Source: Acridotheres tristis (taxonomy: Eukaryota > Chordata > Aves > Passeriformes > Sturnidae). Taken from it: a DNA stretch of 64,000 nucleotides. Position numbers and translations under genes: made by a program. Positions 1-12,702 of the stretch are shown here, piece by piece. The stretch spans positions 1,971,001 to 2,035,000 of the forward strand of contig CM072891.1 of the NCBI GenBank assembly GCA_037013685.1, written 5' to 3'. Below the pieces are notes generated by a model, which saw only the letters and a list, made by a program, of their open reading frames with translations, was not told the DNA's origin and made no database searches. Each line of letters opens with the position of its first letter. Position 1 is the first letter of the stretch.

Positions 1-1070
1 TTGTAAGCAAACTACAGATTGATTGTGGAGTAGGTGGGAAGAGGAGACACAAAGATATGAGAAGTTTATTTTAGACAGCTATTTAGGAATAAATTAGCAA
101 TTGCAGATATCATAAAACAACACATCAGATAGTTAAAATTATGGTAGCACAGATATTTAATGCAAGTTAATTTTGTGTCTTTTAACTGTAAGTTCTTTAA
201 AAGCATAAACGAACAAATATTTGTTTGGAAAAATATACAGGTGCTTATGGAATAGGAAAATTAGTGAGTGTTCATGACTGAGAGTGAAAATGCCAGGATG
301 GTAATGCAAAACAAATTACATGGTGAAAATATTTCATTTCATCCAGTAAAAAAAAGGTAGGAGACTACCAGGAAAACTAAACTCAAGAAAGTTGGGAAAG
401 GACTATGAATAAGAAACTGAAGATGTAGAGACAGCATGTAAATGGATGTAAAAGTGACAAAGAGAATAAAAACTTAAGAAAATGAGCCAGCTGATTCAGA
501 AATACAGCAAGGGAATGCGGACATTCAAAATTACTTTGATTGAATACATTAAGAAGAAAGCATTGCATGTTTGAAATGTTGCACAGAAATACTTCTGGAT
601 ATGTGAGTTAAATATTTTCCACAGTATCCATTTGCCCAGAAAAAATAGAAATGAAAAAGCAAAAAGAAAGTAGTTATATTTGTATTTTATTTTTGATAAT
701 ATAACACTGTACAGTTTATCAGTTTATAATAAATCCATTTTATAAGTGACAGGTGTGCTTTTATGCTATGGAAAATAACTCCAGCAAGCTGAAAGTCTCA
801 TTACAGGGACTTTCTTACCTGACTTTTTCAAAAACATAAATTATTTTCATCAAAATGAACTTCTGCCTTTTGCTTTCCCCCCCAGATTTTTGTTTTTAAT
901 TCTCCCCTCTTCCCATATGATAATGTATTTAAGTGGCAATTGCAATTTACAGTAAGCTTAGTTCTTGTACATGTGATGAGTGTATTCACCCTTTATTTAA
1001 CCAAGTAGCTGATTCTGAGATTAACAAGGTCTGATTTTGTTTGTAAAAAGGCAGCACTGAAATGGATGGT

Positions 1071-1154
1071 CTGCTGTAGCTGATCCTGCTTGAGCAGGGA
1101 CTGGATCAGGTGATTTCCAGAGGACCCCGGTAACTTTCTGTGATTCTCTGAAAT
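1071..1154 (+). repeat. CR1 LINE 3' end fragment, sense
   Basis: The sequence includes gatcctgcttgagcaggga, then a ctggatcaggtgatttccag segment, and ends tctgtgattctctgaa. This follows the CR1 3' terminal order (gcttgagcaggg, ggactagatgacctccagaggtccc, then the ATTCTATGA-like octamer). It is short and diverged, with the body missing, as usual for 5'-truncated CR1. Confidence 0.7.
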
Positions 1155-1339
1155 ACATACATGATGTGAGAAACAAAATGTTGTAAATAGAAACAGATGC
1201 ATGATGAACATCTGTTTCCAACAGTGTTTAGCACTTACACAGCAATTACAAGGCCTGTAGTCCTGTATATTTTGCATTTGTTTTGGTGTTTTTTCCACCG
1301 TGAACACCTTGAAGAAGTGGCTTTCACACTGAAGAGCTT

Positions 1340-1441
1340 GGGGGGATTTTTTGGATTTTTTTGGGGAGGGTTTTTTTGAGGGTTTGGGATATATTTTGGT
1401 GGAGGGGGTGGGTTTCAGATCTAATCGAATTTAGTGGGGGG
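1340..1441 (+). other. G/T-rich tract with G-quadruplex potential
   Basis: Eight runs of three or more G occur on the sense strand: 1340-1345, 1363-1366, 1368-1370, 1380-1382, 1386-1388, 1404-1408, 1410-1412 and 1436-1441, separated mostly by T. The best quadruplex candidate is 1363-1388, with loops of 1, 9 and 3 nt. As the G strand is the transcribed-sense strand, both DNA and RNA quadruplexes are possible. Low-complexity drift is the plain alternative. Confidence 0.5.
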
Positions 1442-3456
1442 ATTCATTTAATTTGTAATGTCTACTCATGTAAGTAAATATTTGAAAAACTTACAGCATT
1501 AATTATTTGTATTACTTTTTCTGTGCTAGTATTTTTTCTTCGCCAGTATTTTTTCTTCACTGCTGAGAAGCAGTGGTATTTTTTTCTAGTTTTTATCACA
1601 GTTTTGTGCTTCTTGTTTCCATGGTAACTTTTTCTTTTTTGCACAGTGCTTCAAAAGAACCAGAGGGATTCTGTGAGGTTTTTTTATTATTTATTTAATT
1701 GCATGAAAACCTAACTGAGTATGCTGTTCTGTAAAAATCCTCAAATATCTCAAGTGCAAATGTGGCTTTTAACTATTAAGGCATTATAGTTTTATCTTCC
1801 TACTTTTTTAGCAATCATCCAGTCTTTATTCTTTCATATTCAACATATTCTTTAAAAATTGTCTTTATCTATTTATTCTGCAATATTCCTATATTGCATA
1901 CTATGGTGTCAGAGTAACTTAAAGCTGTTGAAGACAATCTGCAAATGCTTGCAATCATCTCCAATAATCTGACTTCTCTACAAATCAAGCCAAGTGCAAC
2001 ACTGAGCATGCACAATAAGTAGAATTTATTACTTTTTTCTGCAGTTCTAAAAGGCTAATATTCCACCTACTGTTAAGAATCTGACTAAATCATACTCTAT
2101 TAAAATTACATATTCCTAGGGCATCACTGGAATATGCTGCAAACCAGAGAGTTTTCCTTCTGGGCTATTGCAAGATCTTTCTTGAACAGTTACATTTTAT
2201 CTTTTCAAGCGAGGTTTTTAATGATACAGTATGGATGAGATTGGCTCCACTCCGAGAATAAATAAGGTAGAAAATAGTCGTTATATCTTTCTTCTCTTTC
2301 AGGCAGGTGAGACATTGAGTGAGTTCAAGTGGGGCTGGTTAGAATAGTAATTAACACTTCATCCTTCTGTAGAGAGAAACATAAAGAACGCGTAAATTAA
2401 GGAACTGAAACTGAGGGTTTTGTCCCTAGAGGCTTAATGGTGTGGTTTCATGGGTCTCTGATGTTAATTTAAATGTCACTGCCAAAAAGGTAGTCTTGCC
2501 TGAAGCCATGTATTTCAGTCCTTTCTTTGCATCATCAGTAGCATCTGTCCAGCTTTGCAGCAGGTCTCTTCAGCTCACTCATCCATTTTAAAATTATTTT
2601 TTTAAAGTGCGTTAGGAGGATTAGTTTGCAAGCTGATCACTGAGCTTATTTAATTCATTTTGAAGGCAAATGAGTACTTGTGCTGGAGTAAAAGATGTAG
2701 CCAAAACACCTGCTGTGGGCAGAAAAAGGAGATGTGTTCCCCACATAAATGTGTGGGTTTTGACCCTTCCCATCCCTAGCTGTCCCTCTGTCTCCTGGGA
2801 AATATTTTATTCTCAGAATGATTTAATACCGTGTCATTCCAATTCCAGCCCTCACCCCATCTCCAACTGCACCCCCACATGTAGGATACACTTCAGATTT
2901 CTAATCTTAATTTTTTTCTTTTATAACAGAAAATAGTAAATTTGAATACTTAATAGTTTAAATAGAGGCCAAATACACCTGGAGGCAGAACCATGTTAGA
3001 AAAAAACAAGAGAAAATGAACCTACCTCCTTATTCACTGTAGGTTATAGGGTGGATTTTTTTTTTTTCTGCTTGTATTTCTTTCCACTCCAATCATTTAA
3101 AATGCAGACCATTCTGGAACCGAAAGGAAACAACTGCTCTCTTCCATCAGAAGTACAGCAGACAGGCAAAATTCTTTCCTGTTCTCATAACTGTTCCAGG
3201 AAAATGTAATATGCCAAATGTGGATTAAACTGAACATTTCTGCCATGTTTCACTGGGGAGGAATTGCACTAACACGCCCAACAGAAAATGCAGAAGCAAT
3301 ACCCATTGGAGGATATTTTTTAGTTCAGGTGGGCTGCATGAAAGCTCAAGTATTTTAAAATTTTAGAGATGCAGCAGAATGATTAAGCCCATAAGGTGCA
3401 AAACTTGCAGTTGGAAGCCTGAATTTACGTGTTTTGCAGCTGTGCATAGGTACTGC

Positions 3457-3504
3457 AATGCCCTGTGTTCTGTTAGGAGGCAAACGAACAGAGCACAGGG
3501 CATT
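3457..3504 (+). other. 18-bp hairpin (inverted repeat) with 12-nt loop
   Basis: The left arm 3457-3474 (AATGCCCTGTGTTCTGTT) pairs with the right arm 3487-3504 (AACAGAGCACAGGGCATT). Seventeen pairs are Watson-Crick and the pair 3468/3493 is U-G wobble in the sense RNA. The loop is 3475-3486. The stem lies in the NOVA1 pre-mRNA. It is shorter than a usual microRNA precursor and its flanks do not extend the pairing. It could be an RNA structure, a small foldback insertion or a chance-fixed inverted duplication. Confidence 0.75.
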
Positions 3505-6186
3505 AGGAGAGTGTGGCTAAAATTAGGAAAACAATGCATTTGTCAGTGGGAACCATAATTAAAATCTAGTGCTTGGTATTTCAGAGACTTGGTATCAATT
3601 TTTCAGCAACATGGGTTGACTTCTGGTTTTGAGTGTTTTTGTTTAATTAGTGCAACAAGCATTTGCCAATGATTAAAACGGCCTGCTACATGAGGATATA
3701 AAAGGTGCTTTAAGAAATTTTAACTTGTATTTTCATTGCAAAAAAATTAAAAGTTTTATTAAAGTAATTTTTCTGCAACAGCTAATTATTAAAGGAGAAT
3801 TTTTAGAGCTTATGTAGTACGTGCATAGAAGTGAGAGTTAATCACAATATTAGTGTTTTGGGAGATTTTTCATTATTTTGGTTTTCCTCTTGCTTTATAG
3901 TTACCTAGGATTAATTCCAGTAGGGGTTGATTGTATATAGTCAGGAAAACACACAATTACCCTGTTTACCAGTATGTAACAAACTCTATGGTAACATCTG
4001 CTTTTAAAGTTTATTTCTGATCATCCTGACTTTAACTGCTTGCCTTGGCACAGGAAAAGGGGAAATCTAGGCAGGAAACTAGAACAAAGAACCATGCAGT
4101 GACCAAAAATAAAATTCCATGTAAATACATGTTGGAGGAGGGAATAGTTTGTTAGGTGGGGTTTTTTTCTGCAGTTATTAGTGTTTTGGATTAATTAGTC
4201 TGAGTGACTTCTAAGTTAGATTGCCTGGGCTTTTTGTGTAGAGAATTTTTTCATCTGTCATTTTGTATCCTTGCCATTTAGATTAGATATCTCTTTCTTT
4301 TAAAATAAACTTGTGTTGGTTACCATACCACTTTTTAAAGATTTCAAAAGGAAGGTATGAGAGGAGTTGAATATGTTTAGACCTGCTGCACAATCATTGT
4401 CAAGATGCTGGTAGGGCACTTGCAGGCTGTGGGAATCCTGTTGAGGAGCAGCAGAATTGCTGTGCAGGTGGTGGGGAAAGATTAGTGCTTTGTGTGCACA
4501 AACAGGAAACAGGGTTTCAAAAGCGGGAAACGAGTCCTGAGCTGTGATAAACATAATTGCTGCTTCTTCTAGAACTGCTGAGCTTCCACTTATGCTCGTT
4601 ACCATTAGGATGAAGTTGCATGTCTGTGGGCTGTGTGCTGAAGGAAAATGTGACAGGACAGCTGTGTACATGAAAGTGGTTGCACAGTTTCTTGACACAT
4701 GAAAGGCTAGACTGTTTATTCTTGCAATATCGAGTTGGTATTTTTGTAACACCAAACAAAATAGTGGAAGTATCTCAAAAGTAATGAGTATGTAGAGACT
4801 TCTTGCTGTTATTACACTGAGAGGTGGATTGGAATAGGTCCTACTCCACTGATTTAGAAAAATATCTTCCCATCATAGTTCTAAAGGTATGATGTGTCTT
4901 TTTATTTGGAGAAATAAAACGTTGTGCTTTTGAATGAAAAATGTTTCTATATTGAAATATTTTTGTATTTATTCAATATAAAAATCAAGCAATAATTAAT
5001 TTCAGTTCTGTTCAACATCACAACATAATTGCCATAATCCATTACTGTTTCTTTGTGGACCTCAGTCTAAGACAATTTTAGCCAACTCCTACTTCTAAAA
5101 AAATTGCAGGGCAGAACTGGAATGGGAAGAGGCGTTTGGCAATCCTGAGGATATAGCTGTGAGGAAAAGCCAGGGCTTCCTGGGGGAAGGTCATTTCCTT
5201 TTCCTCTGTAATCAACAGAAATGTTAGAAGAACAGTTGTGAATTGTGAGAAACAGGTTTTTAGAAACTGAGTTCTGAATCGATCTGCTCACTACTTTTAA
5301 AACCTGCACATTATCTGGTAGATTTTAATATATTGGTTGTGTATTTTGCTTTTTGTTGCCAGGAAAGGTATTGAAATATTTGTGTATGCAGAGATGGTTA
5401 CATATTTGTGGTGTCTTGATTTTAGATGCAGTTTGGTAATTGTCATCATGTGAGCCAGTCCTCAGTCAGTAGACACTTGATAAAGTTGAAGAAATGAACA
5501 GAAAGATCATTAGTTGAAGGCGTTTTTCACATTTAGTGAAGTTGCATAGAAAAGTATAAATAGCAGGAAAATCTAAATGTTGGAATCTAAAATGACAGAT
5601 TAAGCATTCATTGGTTTTATACTTTCAGGGAATTTTGCCTTAAATTTGTCATGAAAATTCAACCCCCATGAAATTCTAAAATTATATCTATTATTTGAAA
5701 AATACTGATTCTCTCAAAGTAGAATCTTAAATGCTCTAAACTGATAAATGAATCCCTAAATTGAGTGTTAATCTCTGAAGATAGAGGAGAAGTTTGAGAA
5801 TTGTTAGGCCTCCTAAATCATTAACAGTGACATTGTCAGATCTTGAGTGCTTGAGAACTCAAGCCTGCTTGAGTACACATGGATTTGGTTAGGATAGAAG
5901 CGAATTGGTATGCAGTTCTTGTTCCTAAACAAGCGGGAGTGTTTTATGCAATTTCAGGGGATCATGCTTGGGTGGTGGTAGGCATCCAGTTTTAATTCCC
6001 TAGTAGCCTGCTAATGACTACAATTTCAGAAGACTGTAAGGAGAATTTGTTTTTCTAATTATGGGTGGAGCCATAACTTGTAAGACTGCTTAGCATTGCC
6101 TATTTAAGTGTGCTGCTTTTAGTTGCTTATAGTTTTTCTGACTGGCCATAAGTAACTTTTAGAAACACCTGCCACTTATGTCTAGA

Positions 6187-6596
6187 CAGGAAACCCTATG
6201 AGGAGTGTCTGAGGTCACCTGTCTTGTTCAGTTTGGGGTACAGGAGATGAAGGGGAGACCTCAGTGCTGTCTATGGCTTCCTTACCGGGGGAAGAGGAGG
6301 GGCAGGCACTGATCTCTGTGGCATCAGTGACAGAACCCAGAGAACAGCCTGAAGCTGTGTCAGGAGAAGCTTAGTTTGGGTATCAGGAAAAGGTTCTTCC
6401 CTCAGGGGGTGCTTGGGCACTGGAACATCTCTGCAGGGCAGTGGTCACAGCACCAGCCTGGCAGAGCTCAGCAAGTGTTTGGACAATGCTCTCAGGCACA
6501 GGCTGGGATTCTTTGAGTGAGCCTGTGCTGGGCCAGGACTTGAGCTTTGAAGATCCTTTTTGTTGCTTTTTGTTATAGGATACTCTATGATTCTTT
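6187..6596 (+). repeat. CR1 LINE 3' end, sense, about 410 bp
   Basis: Recognisable CR1 segments appear in order: ccctatgaggagtgtctgag, ggggagacctcagtgctg, gtatcaggaaaaggttcttc, actggaacatctctgcaggg, and the terminus ctatgattctt. The copy is 5'-truncated, diverged and has no coding frame left. It lies in the same orientation as NOVA1. Confidence 0.85.
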
Positions 6597-7540
6597 ATTT
6601 ACACTTGCATTTGTCAGCTCTGATTGGAAAACTGGAGAAGTCTAATAAGCACTTACACAAATTTTCTTCAGAGTGTATAACATGAGCAAGCCTAATTGAA
6701 TTGTAGGCACCTGCATTTCCTCTTTAAGAATGACTGCTATTGATTAAAAACATTCTTGCAACTTAGTATGTTTATTTAACGTGAGTAATGACCCTGCCTG
6801 GGCTGATACATTAGTGCAAGCACATTGCTACTTGTACTCAAGTTACATCTGAGGGACCTAATCCAGGTCCATGCCAATGTTCAACATTCCAATGTAGTGA
6901 GTGCGTACTGGGAAAAAAATCTTGTAGGTGTGTCACTGAATTTCTGTAGTTAAATAATCTTCCAAAATTACGTAATGTCCAAACATCAAGACTCTGTGCA
7001 CAGGAGATTTTCTTTGTAGAGCTTCAGTGGTGAAGAATGTGATTTTCTTCATGCTCTTAACTGTTATGTTTATGTAGCTAAACCTTTACTTTGGGTACTT
7101 GGCAATCTCAAAGTTAAGTTGTTCTTCATTCAAACCATCAAGCTATGTGTTTCTTTATCTTAAAAATATTCACCTTCAGAAATATACTTCTCGATTATAC
7201 CCAAAGACAATATAATTAACACCTTAATTAGACATTTAGAATGATTTTTCCTTTCCATGTACATAGAGGATATAGTGCATGTTTTGAAAATTTTCTCTAC
7301 TCTGTAACAGCTGTCTTATGGAGAGGGAAAAAACACTATATAGCTGTTGAGTAAGACATATTTCCCTTTCAATGACATTTTTAAGAGCAGGAGATTGAAA
7401 TTTGGCAGATATGTACATGTAGAAAATGTATTTTTGTTTTCCTTGTTAAAATTTGTCTATTATAAATTTTATAAAAAGTTAATATGTGGTTATTAGATAC
7501 ATACTACTTTGACTACAATGTTATTGCATCTTTCTTTGGT

Positions 7541-7885
7541 CACACAGAATCAAAGAAAGGTTGGAAACGACATGTAGATATTTGTTAGTCCCTATGGCTT
7601 CTCAGAAGAGGTTTCAGCTAGAATGGCATCATACTGAATTTTGAATACAGTCCCTCATGAAAACTGCAAAACCTCTATGAACAAACACTTCCTGTGTTCT
7701 AACATTTTTGCACTCTAAAAGTTTTTTGCTTACCTTTTAACAGAATTTCCTGTTTCAGTTTGTGTCCATTGCCTCTTGTCCTTCCATTGGTTAAATCTCA
7801 AAGAGTCTGGGTTCATCTTCCTTCCACCAGATGTTTAAAGACTTTGAGAAGATACTGGTGAGGTTCTTCCTAATTCATCTCAGGA
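7541..7885 (-). repeat. CR1 LINE 3' end, antisense
   Basis: The left end cacagaatcaaagaaaggtt is the reverse complement of the CR1 terminal octamer region. Further right, tttcagtttgtgtccattgc and ctcttgtccttccattgg match a CR1 subfamily in reverse. Left boundary is clear. The right boundary is approximate, and the region to about 8060 is of unclear origin. Confidence 0.75.
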
Positions 7886-8592
7886 TGTCATGGGTTTTTT
7901 GCTGCAAAGGTGTAATGCCAGCTCAAGGGCAGTTTGCTGTTGGCCAGAGCTGTGGGGCCTGTTCTACAAACCTGCTTTCCAACTTCTTGGTTCCCAACCT
8001 GTACCAAGGCAGAGGGTTATTTTTAACCTGTTCCTTTACTTACTAGTTGCAAAAATGGAACAAAAGCTGGGAAATATAACTACACTTTTAAGGCAGATGA
8101 GAGAGTCACGTGTTGCATAGAGTTGCATAATGTAGCTGATTAGATGAGGTTTCTTTTAATCTACATTTGAATATGCATGACTAATGAGCAAAATTGCTAA
8201 TATTTGAAAACTAATTGGTTGGGATGTTTTTTTCTTCAGGCTCCTTCTGCATTACTAAAATTACTTCTCAAGAAATTTTAATTTCATCATGCCATTACTC
8301 ATTTTGCAGCATGACATCATGCTAGTATGATCATTCGCTGTATCAAAAAATGGTTGATAAACTAGAGTAGGTGAAATGGAACAAGCAAAGTGCTGTTCTG
8401 ATGAGGCAACTTGATTTCTGTCTTTTATAATTGACTTTGTGTTTGCTGGTTGGAGCTGTCAGAGAAGTAATTCACCTGACACGGCTTTGCCACATGCTCA
8501 GCATCAACCAAGAAAAAGCATCTCTTATACCTTGATATATTTTCTTATTTGTTCAGCTGAGATGCCTTTCATAATGTATTGGAGAATCTGAC

Positions 8593-8609
8593 TTTTTTTT
8601 TTTTTTTTT
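8593..8609 (+). repeat. Poly-T run (17)
   Basis: Seventeen T, then ACTTTTTTTCC. It is followed by ctccag, so together it resembles a strong polypyrimidine tract with an AG near 8626, but no exon-like coding sequence follows. Confidence 0.85.
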
Positions 8610-10739
8610 ACTTTTTTTCCCTCCAGATGACTACTTTGAGGAACTTAAAAACTTACTAAAAACTATTAGAGATATTTTCAGTGTAGCCCAATTAAGCAAT
8701 CTCAATTTAATTTTAAACCTCAGTGCAGCTTTGAACTGAATGACAACTTTCTGTTCTTGGATTCAAAGACTAAATTTCAACTTTAAAAAAGCTTTATCTT
8801 AAAGATATATTCTTTATCTTAAAGAAGGATTCAATATTTTAGAAACTTATATTGGTACTATAGACTCTATCTCAGAAAAGTTTCAGAACTTTAAAGTTAT
8901 GTATATCTCCTTATTTTTCATTTTATTCATTATCATTTGAATTAGAACATCTCCTATGCATTATTTTTTATCACAGTGACAGATACATGGAAATTACTTA
9001 TTTAGACAACAGTGTTTCTGTTCTTATTCTCCACTCCAAATGATACCAAGTACATTCAATTTTGTACAACTGGATTCCTCTCACTTACAAAATATTCATG
9101 CGGACCATTTACTTCTGTAGAGTCAAATGATAGCAGCTTCATGATTTTGAGCATGTTTTTTCTTATTAATGGGACATCTCTTTCGAGCAAGGAGAAAAAG
9201 GCTGTTGGCCATGCTGCTAAACAGAGCCTGCTTTTGACCTCCCCTAAAGTAACTGGGAATAATTGCACTCTGATGATAAAACCAGTGCAGAAAAGTCCTT
9301 TACAAGAGCAATATAATTTGTGTAGATATTAAATCAGACCAGCAATTGATAATTAATCCTCTGTTGATGTGGAAACAGCTCTAGTTTATATAGAAAGTAA
9401 ATAAATTTCAATACATGTCAATTAGGTATTATTGGCAAAAATTCAGTATGTTTAAGTTCAATATATATTTTCAGAATGCTGGTATGACCCACTCTACAGT
9501 GTAGTCTGATGTTGAAGCTTAAAGGTCAGGAACAATTCTGAAGCCTACTGCTTAAAACCAAGTCTTTTTAATCCATTACTATCACAAGTCTGCTCTGTTT
9601 GCAGAAACAGAAGTTGTCTTACCAGTTCCACTGAGACATCTGAAAAGAATATTGATTCAAACAGGACCATTTCTGTTAAAAACTAAACAAACAAAAATCC
9701 CACGTCTCTAAGAGAGCAATTTATCTCATGGAAGAAAAAAAATCACTGTTCCTTTAAAAAGAAATTAATGGCATGGTCCATTCAAGGAAAGTAGGGCATG
9801 TATGAAATCTGTGTTCATTGTGAATCACTTGGGCATATTGCACTAATCAGATTGCATTTCTTTAATTTACTGATATGATTTAAAACTACCTGATTGTTTG
9901 CATGCCACTAGATTGAGAACTATAGAATCATACTTCAGTGAAAATGAAGCTATTTTTATGTGGTTTTAGCATTTGTGTTTTCTTTCGTGGCAGACAAATT
10001 TCTGTGAGATGAAAAATAACCATTACCATAAATCAGGAAAAAAACACTGCCATTAATATAGATTTTTATCTATGATGTTATAACTAAATACAATTGCAGA
10101 AAGTTGGGGTTGGTGTTTGGTTTTTGGGGTTTTTTTGTTAATGGATGAATGGCTGTACAAGTCACGTATGGTTTATATGCTATAGATAATGTAAAAATGA
10201 ACAAAAGGCAGCACAACAGGAAACATATGCTATAGTAGTTAGTTCACACCTGCCAACTGATTTGAATAGGCTTGGATATAATATCAGATAGGGAATGAAT
10301 TCATTGTTTACACCATTGAAACTCTTTCCTACAAAATCTGACCCTTTACAGTCCTTTCTTTGTCAGGGCATACTTAAATTCAATGGTCTTTGGAAAATGA
10401 GTGTTGCTACGGGTACACTTCTGCTCGGTGTACAAGTGTAATCAGAATCTCTACTCTCTGGTCCTGATGTTCATTTCACAAGAACACTTTTGTGGTTCAA
10501 AGATTTAATGACATTCTCACCCTTGTGAAATTTCCTTTTCACATGTATTTCCTAGTGTTAGCTGAATAAACTAAAATACTAGGGCTAAATGTTTTCCAAA
10601 GCTAAAGTAAGAATAATACAATGGAAGTGGAGAGCTACTTGAATAAAGGAGGGTAGTGAAGTACACAGCAGTCAACTTTGAATAATCTTTCTTAAGTTAA
10701 AAAAAAAAATTAAATCCCAGCTTGCATTGTGTCTATTGT

Positions 10740-10763
10740 AAAAAAAAAAAAAAAAAAAAAAAA
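10740..10763 (+). repeat. Poly-A run (24)
   Basis: Twenty-four consecutive A, followed by GAGACAAAAGG. No retrogene or LINE body is recognisable upstream, so slippage is as likely as a retroposed tail. Confidence 0.9.
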
Positions 10764-11540
10764 GAGACAAAAGGATAGAAAGTTAAAAAAAAATCTTGAA
10801 TGGAACCCTGGAGTACAGCTTCTGTAACTTAGCTTGTATATACGGCTTTTCACACTGTTTTTACTCCCTGTGTTCTCAAACAAGTTTCATCTCATTCGTT
10901 TCCAAATTTATCATTAGCTCAAGTTTTGTACATGAGATTTGGCATACCAGCCAGATGATAATTTAGATCTTAAATTCTTTTCCAGAAAGCTCCAGAGCCT
11001 TTTTTTTTCCTATCCATATGTTTCAAAATCAAAGAACGCTTGTATTTTGTTGGTGAGATGATGTATGCTTAAAAGTGTGTAGAGAGGGATCTGATTAAGC
11101 TACCTTGTTTAGGCAAACAATAGTAAAAAATATGAAATTAAAATTGATTGGAATGCACGTATGCCTTACAAAGGGTTTCTTCATGCTTACCGTTACAATG
11201 TTGGACAACAACCACCTCGGGAAACGGGGCAGCAGATTTGGTAGGTCAGTCATTTTAACTGCTGTGGCAATTCTTATATTTCTAATGCTTGCTCTGGTTA
11301 TATATGTATTTATAATGCTTCTTTCATATGAGTGCTCAGACAGACACGTGGCCCATGGTTACAAGCCACACCTGTGACAGTGCTGCTGTTTCCTGTCCCC
11401 AGCACAGGACACAGGATCCACTCACAGATCAGTTCCTGAACTACCACGGGTTTCAGCCCAGCATATTGCAGTAAAACACTTCCAACGTTGGATTATCCTA
11501 TGTCAGGCTGAAAACTGAAGGTTCAGGAGTTCATTTCTAA

Positions 11541-11584
11541 TCTGATCAGATGCTGCTGTTTCAGGGACAGCAGCATCTGTCAGA
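11541..11584 (+). other. 17-bp hairpin with one bulge and 9-nt loop
   Basis: A perfect 12-bp core pairs CAGATGCTGCTG (11547-11558) with CAGCAGCATCTG (11568-11579) around the loop 11559-11567. Past a single bulged T at 11546, five more pairs follow (TCTGA at 11541-11545 with TCAGA at 11580-11584). The stem would form in the sense pre-mRNA and on the antisense strand. It is too short for a standard microRNA precursor. Function unknown. Confidence 0.7.
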
Positions 11585-12599
11585 AGGGGGTTGTGTGCAA
11601 CTGGGGTAATAACTGATTTAGCTGTTTGTCCGGTTTTAGGCTCCTTATACACGTCTGCTAGGACCTTCAGTGTCTGCACCTGCGTGCTGAAGTAGTGGAC
11701 TTTTTGCTTTTTGTTATTAATAAACTCACCAATGCTCTGATTTTTTGCAGTTATTCCCAAAATGTAAAGCTCTCCTCAGTGTCTATTTTCATTTACTGCA
11801 TTACTTTAAGTAGTAAATAGAGATTATCGCATCCATAGTGTAACAATCCACTACTAGCAGTCTGTTTGCCAAGAGCAGAGATATTATTTATACATAACCA
11901 TGGCAAAACCAAAAAATACTCCTTTATGGTAGTATAAGAGCTGTTTTTATTCTATTTTTAAATGTAGTAATTTTTAACTTCTAATGTTCAATTTCAATCA
12001 AAACAATCCAGTGAAGTCTTCATTCAAAACTAAATTTATAGTCTTAATTGTTTTAATAAAGTTCTTTTGGTGTTTTAATCTAGAAATGTTGGTATTTTTT
12101 GGGAGAAACTAGCATATAGAGGTTAAAATAGGTAGAATGCTATGAATTGGTATGGAAATAAGCTAAAAAACTAACAGTGTGTAATTTAATATTGACAGGT
12201 ACTGTATATCATGGCTGAGAATAATAAACATGATATAAATAAAATTAATAATATTAAATCCAAATAAGAAGGTTGTGAAGAGTAATAGTCTGTGTATTTC
12301 TGGCAAGTACACTTATGACAAGACAGATGCCAAAAGTGAATGATTTTAAAACCAAGTGTAACAACAAACCTGCTTTTAAATGGATTTTGGTAAGAATTAT
12401 ACTCAAATATGTGCAATATTTCCTAACAGAAATGGTACTGTTTTTCAAAGACAAGAAGAAAACTATATGAGAATCATTACTGCTGGTTTTAATACTTTCT
12501 CTCGCTCTGCTTTTAATGTGCATACCAAACAATGTGATTGTGTCTCTTTCAAAATCAATATTTTTGTAGAAACAGCTTTAGAAACAGTTTTGTAAAAAA

Positions 12600-12702
12600 G
12601 TTACGATTTATTAAAACCAAACCAAAACAAAAACAACTTTTAAAAGCAAACAAAAAACCCCAACACAAACAACTCCCCCCCAACAAAAAAACAAACAAAG
12701 AA
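12600..12702 (+). repeat. A/C-rich (CAA-like) low-complexity tract
   Basis: A stretch of CCAAA, CAAAA and CAACA words with a short C run (about 12676-12682). Open frames through it reflect the lack of T and G rather than coding. Confidence 0.7.

Noticed and set aside
4300..4755. 151-codon open frame on the minus strand
   Set aside because: No domain, no splice context and an overlapping 80-codon frame in another phase. Length is within what this much AT-rich sequence yields by chance.
7890..8060. Possible LTR start (tgtcatgggt) after the antisense CR1
   Set aside because: No matching CA terminus, target duplication, polyadenylation signal or second LTR could be found.
11105..11377. 90-codon frame with a hydrophobic stretch resembling a membrane segment
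   Set aside because: Single frame with no homology I recognise and no neighbouring exon; T-rich DNA commonly gives Leu/Ile/Val-rich false frames.
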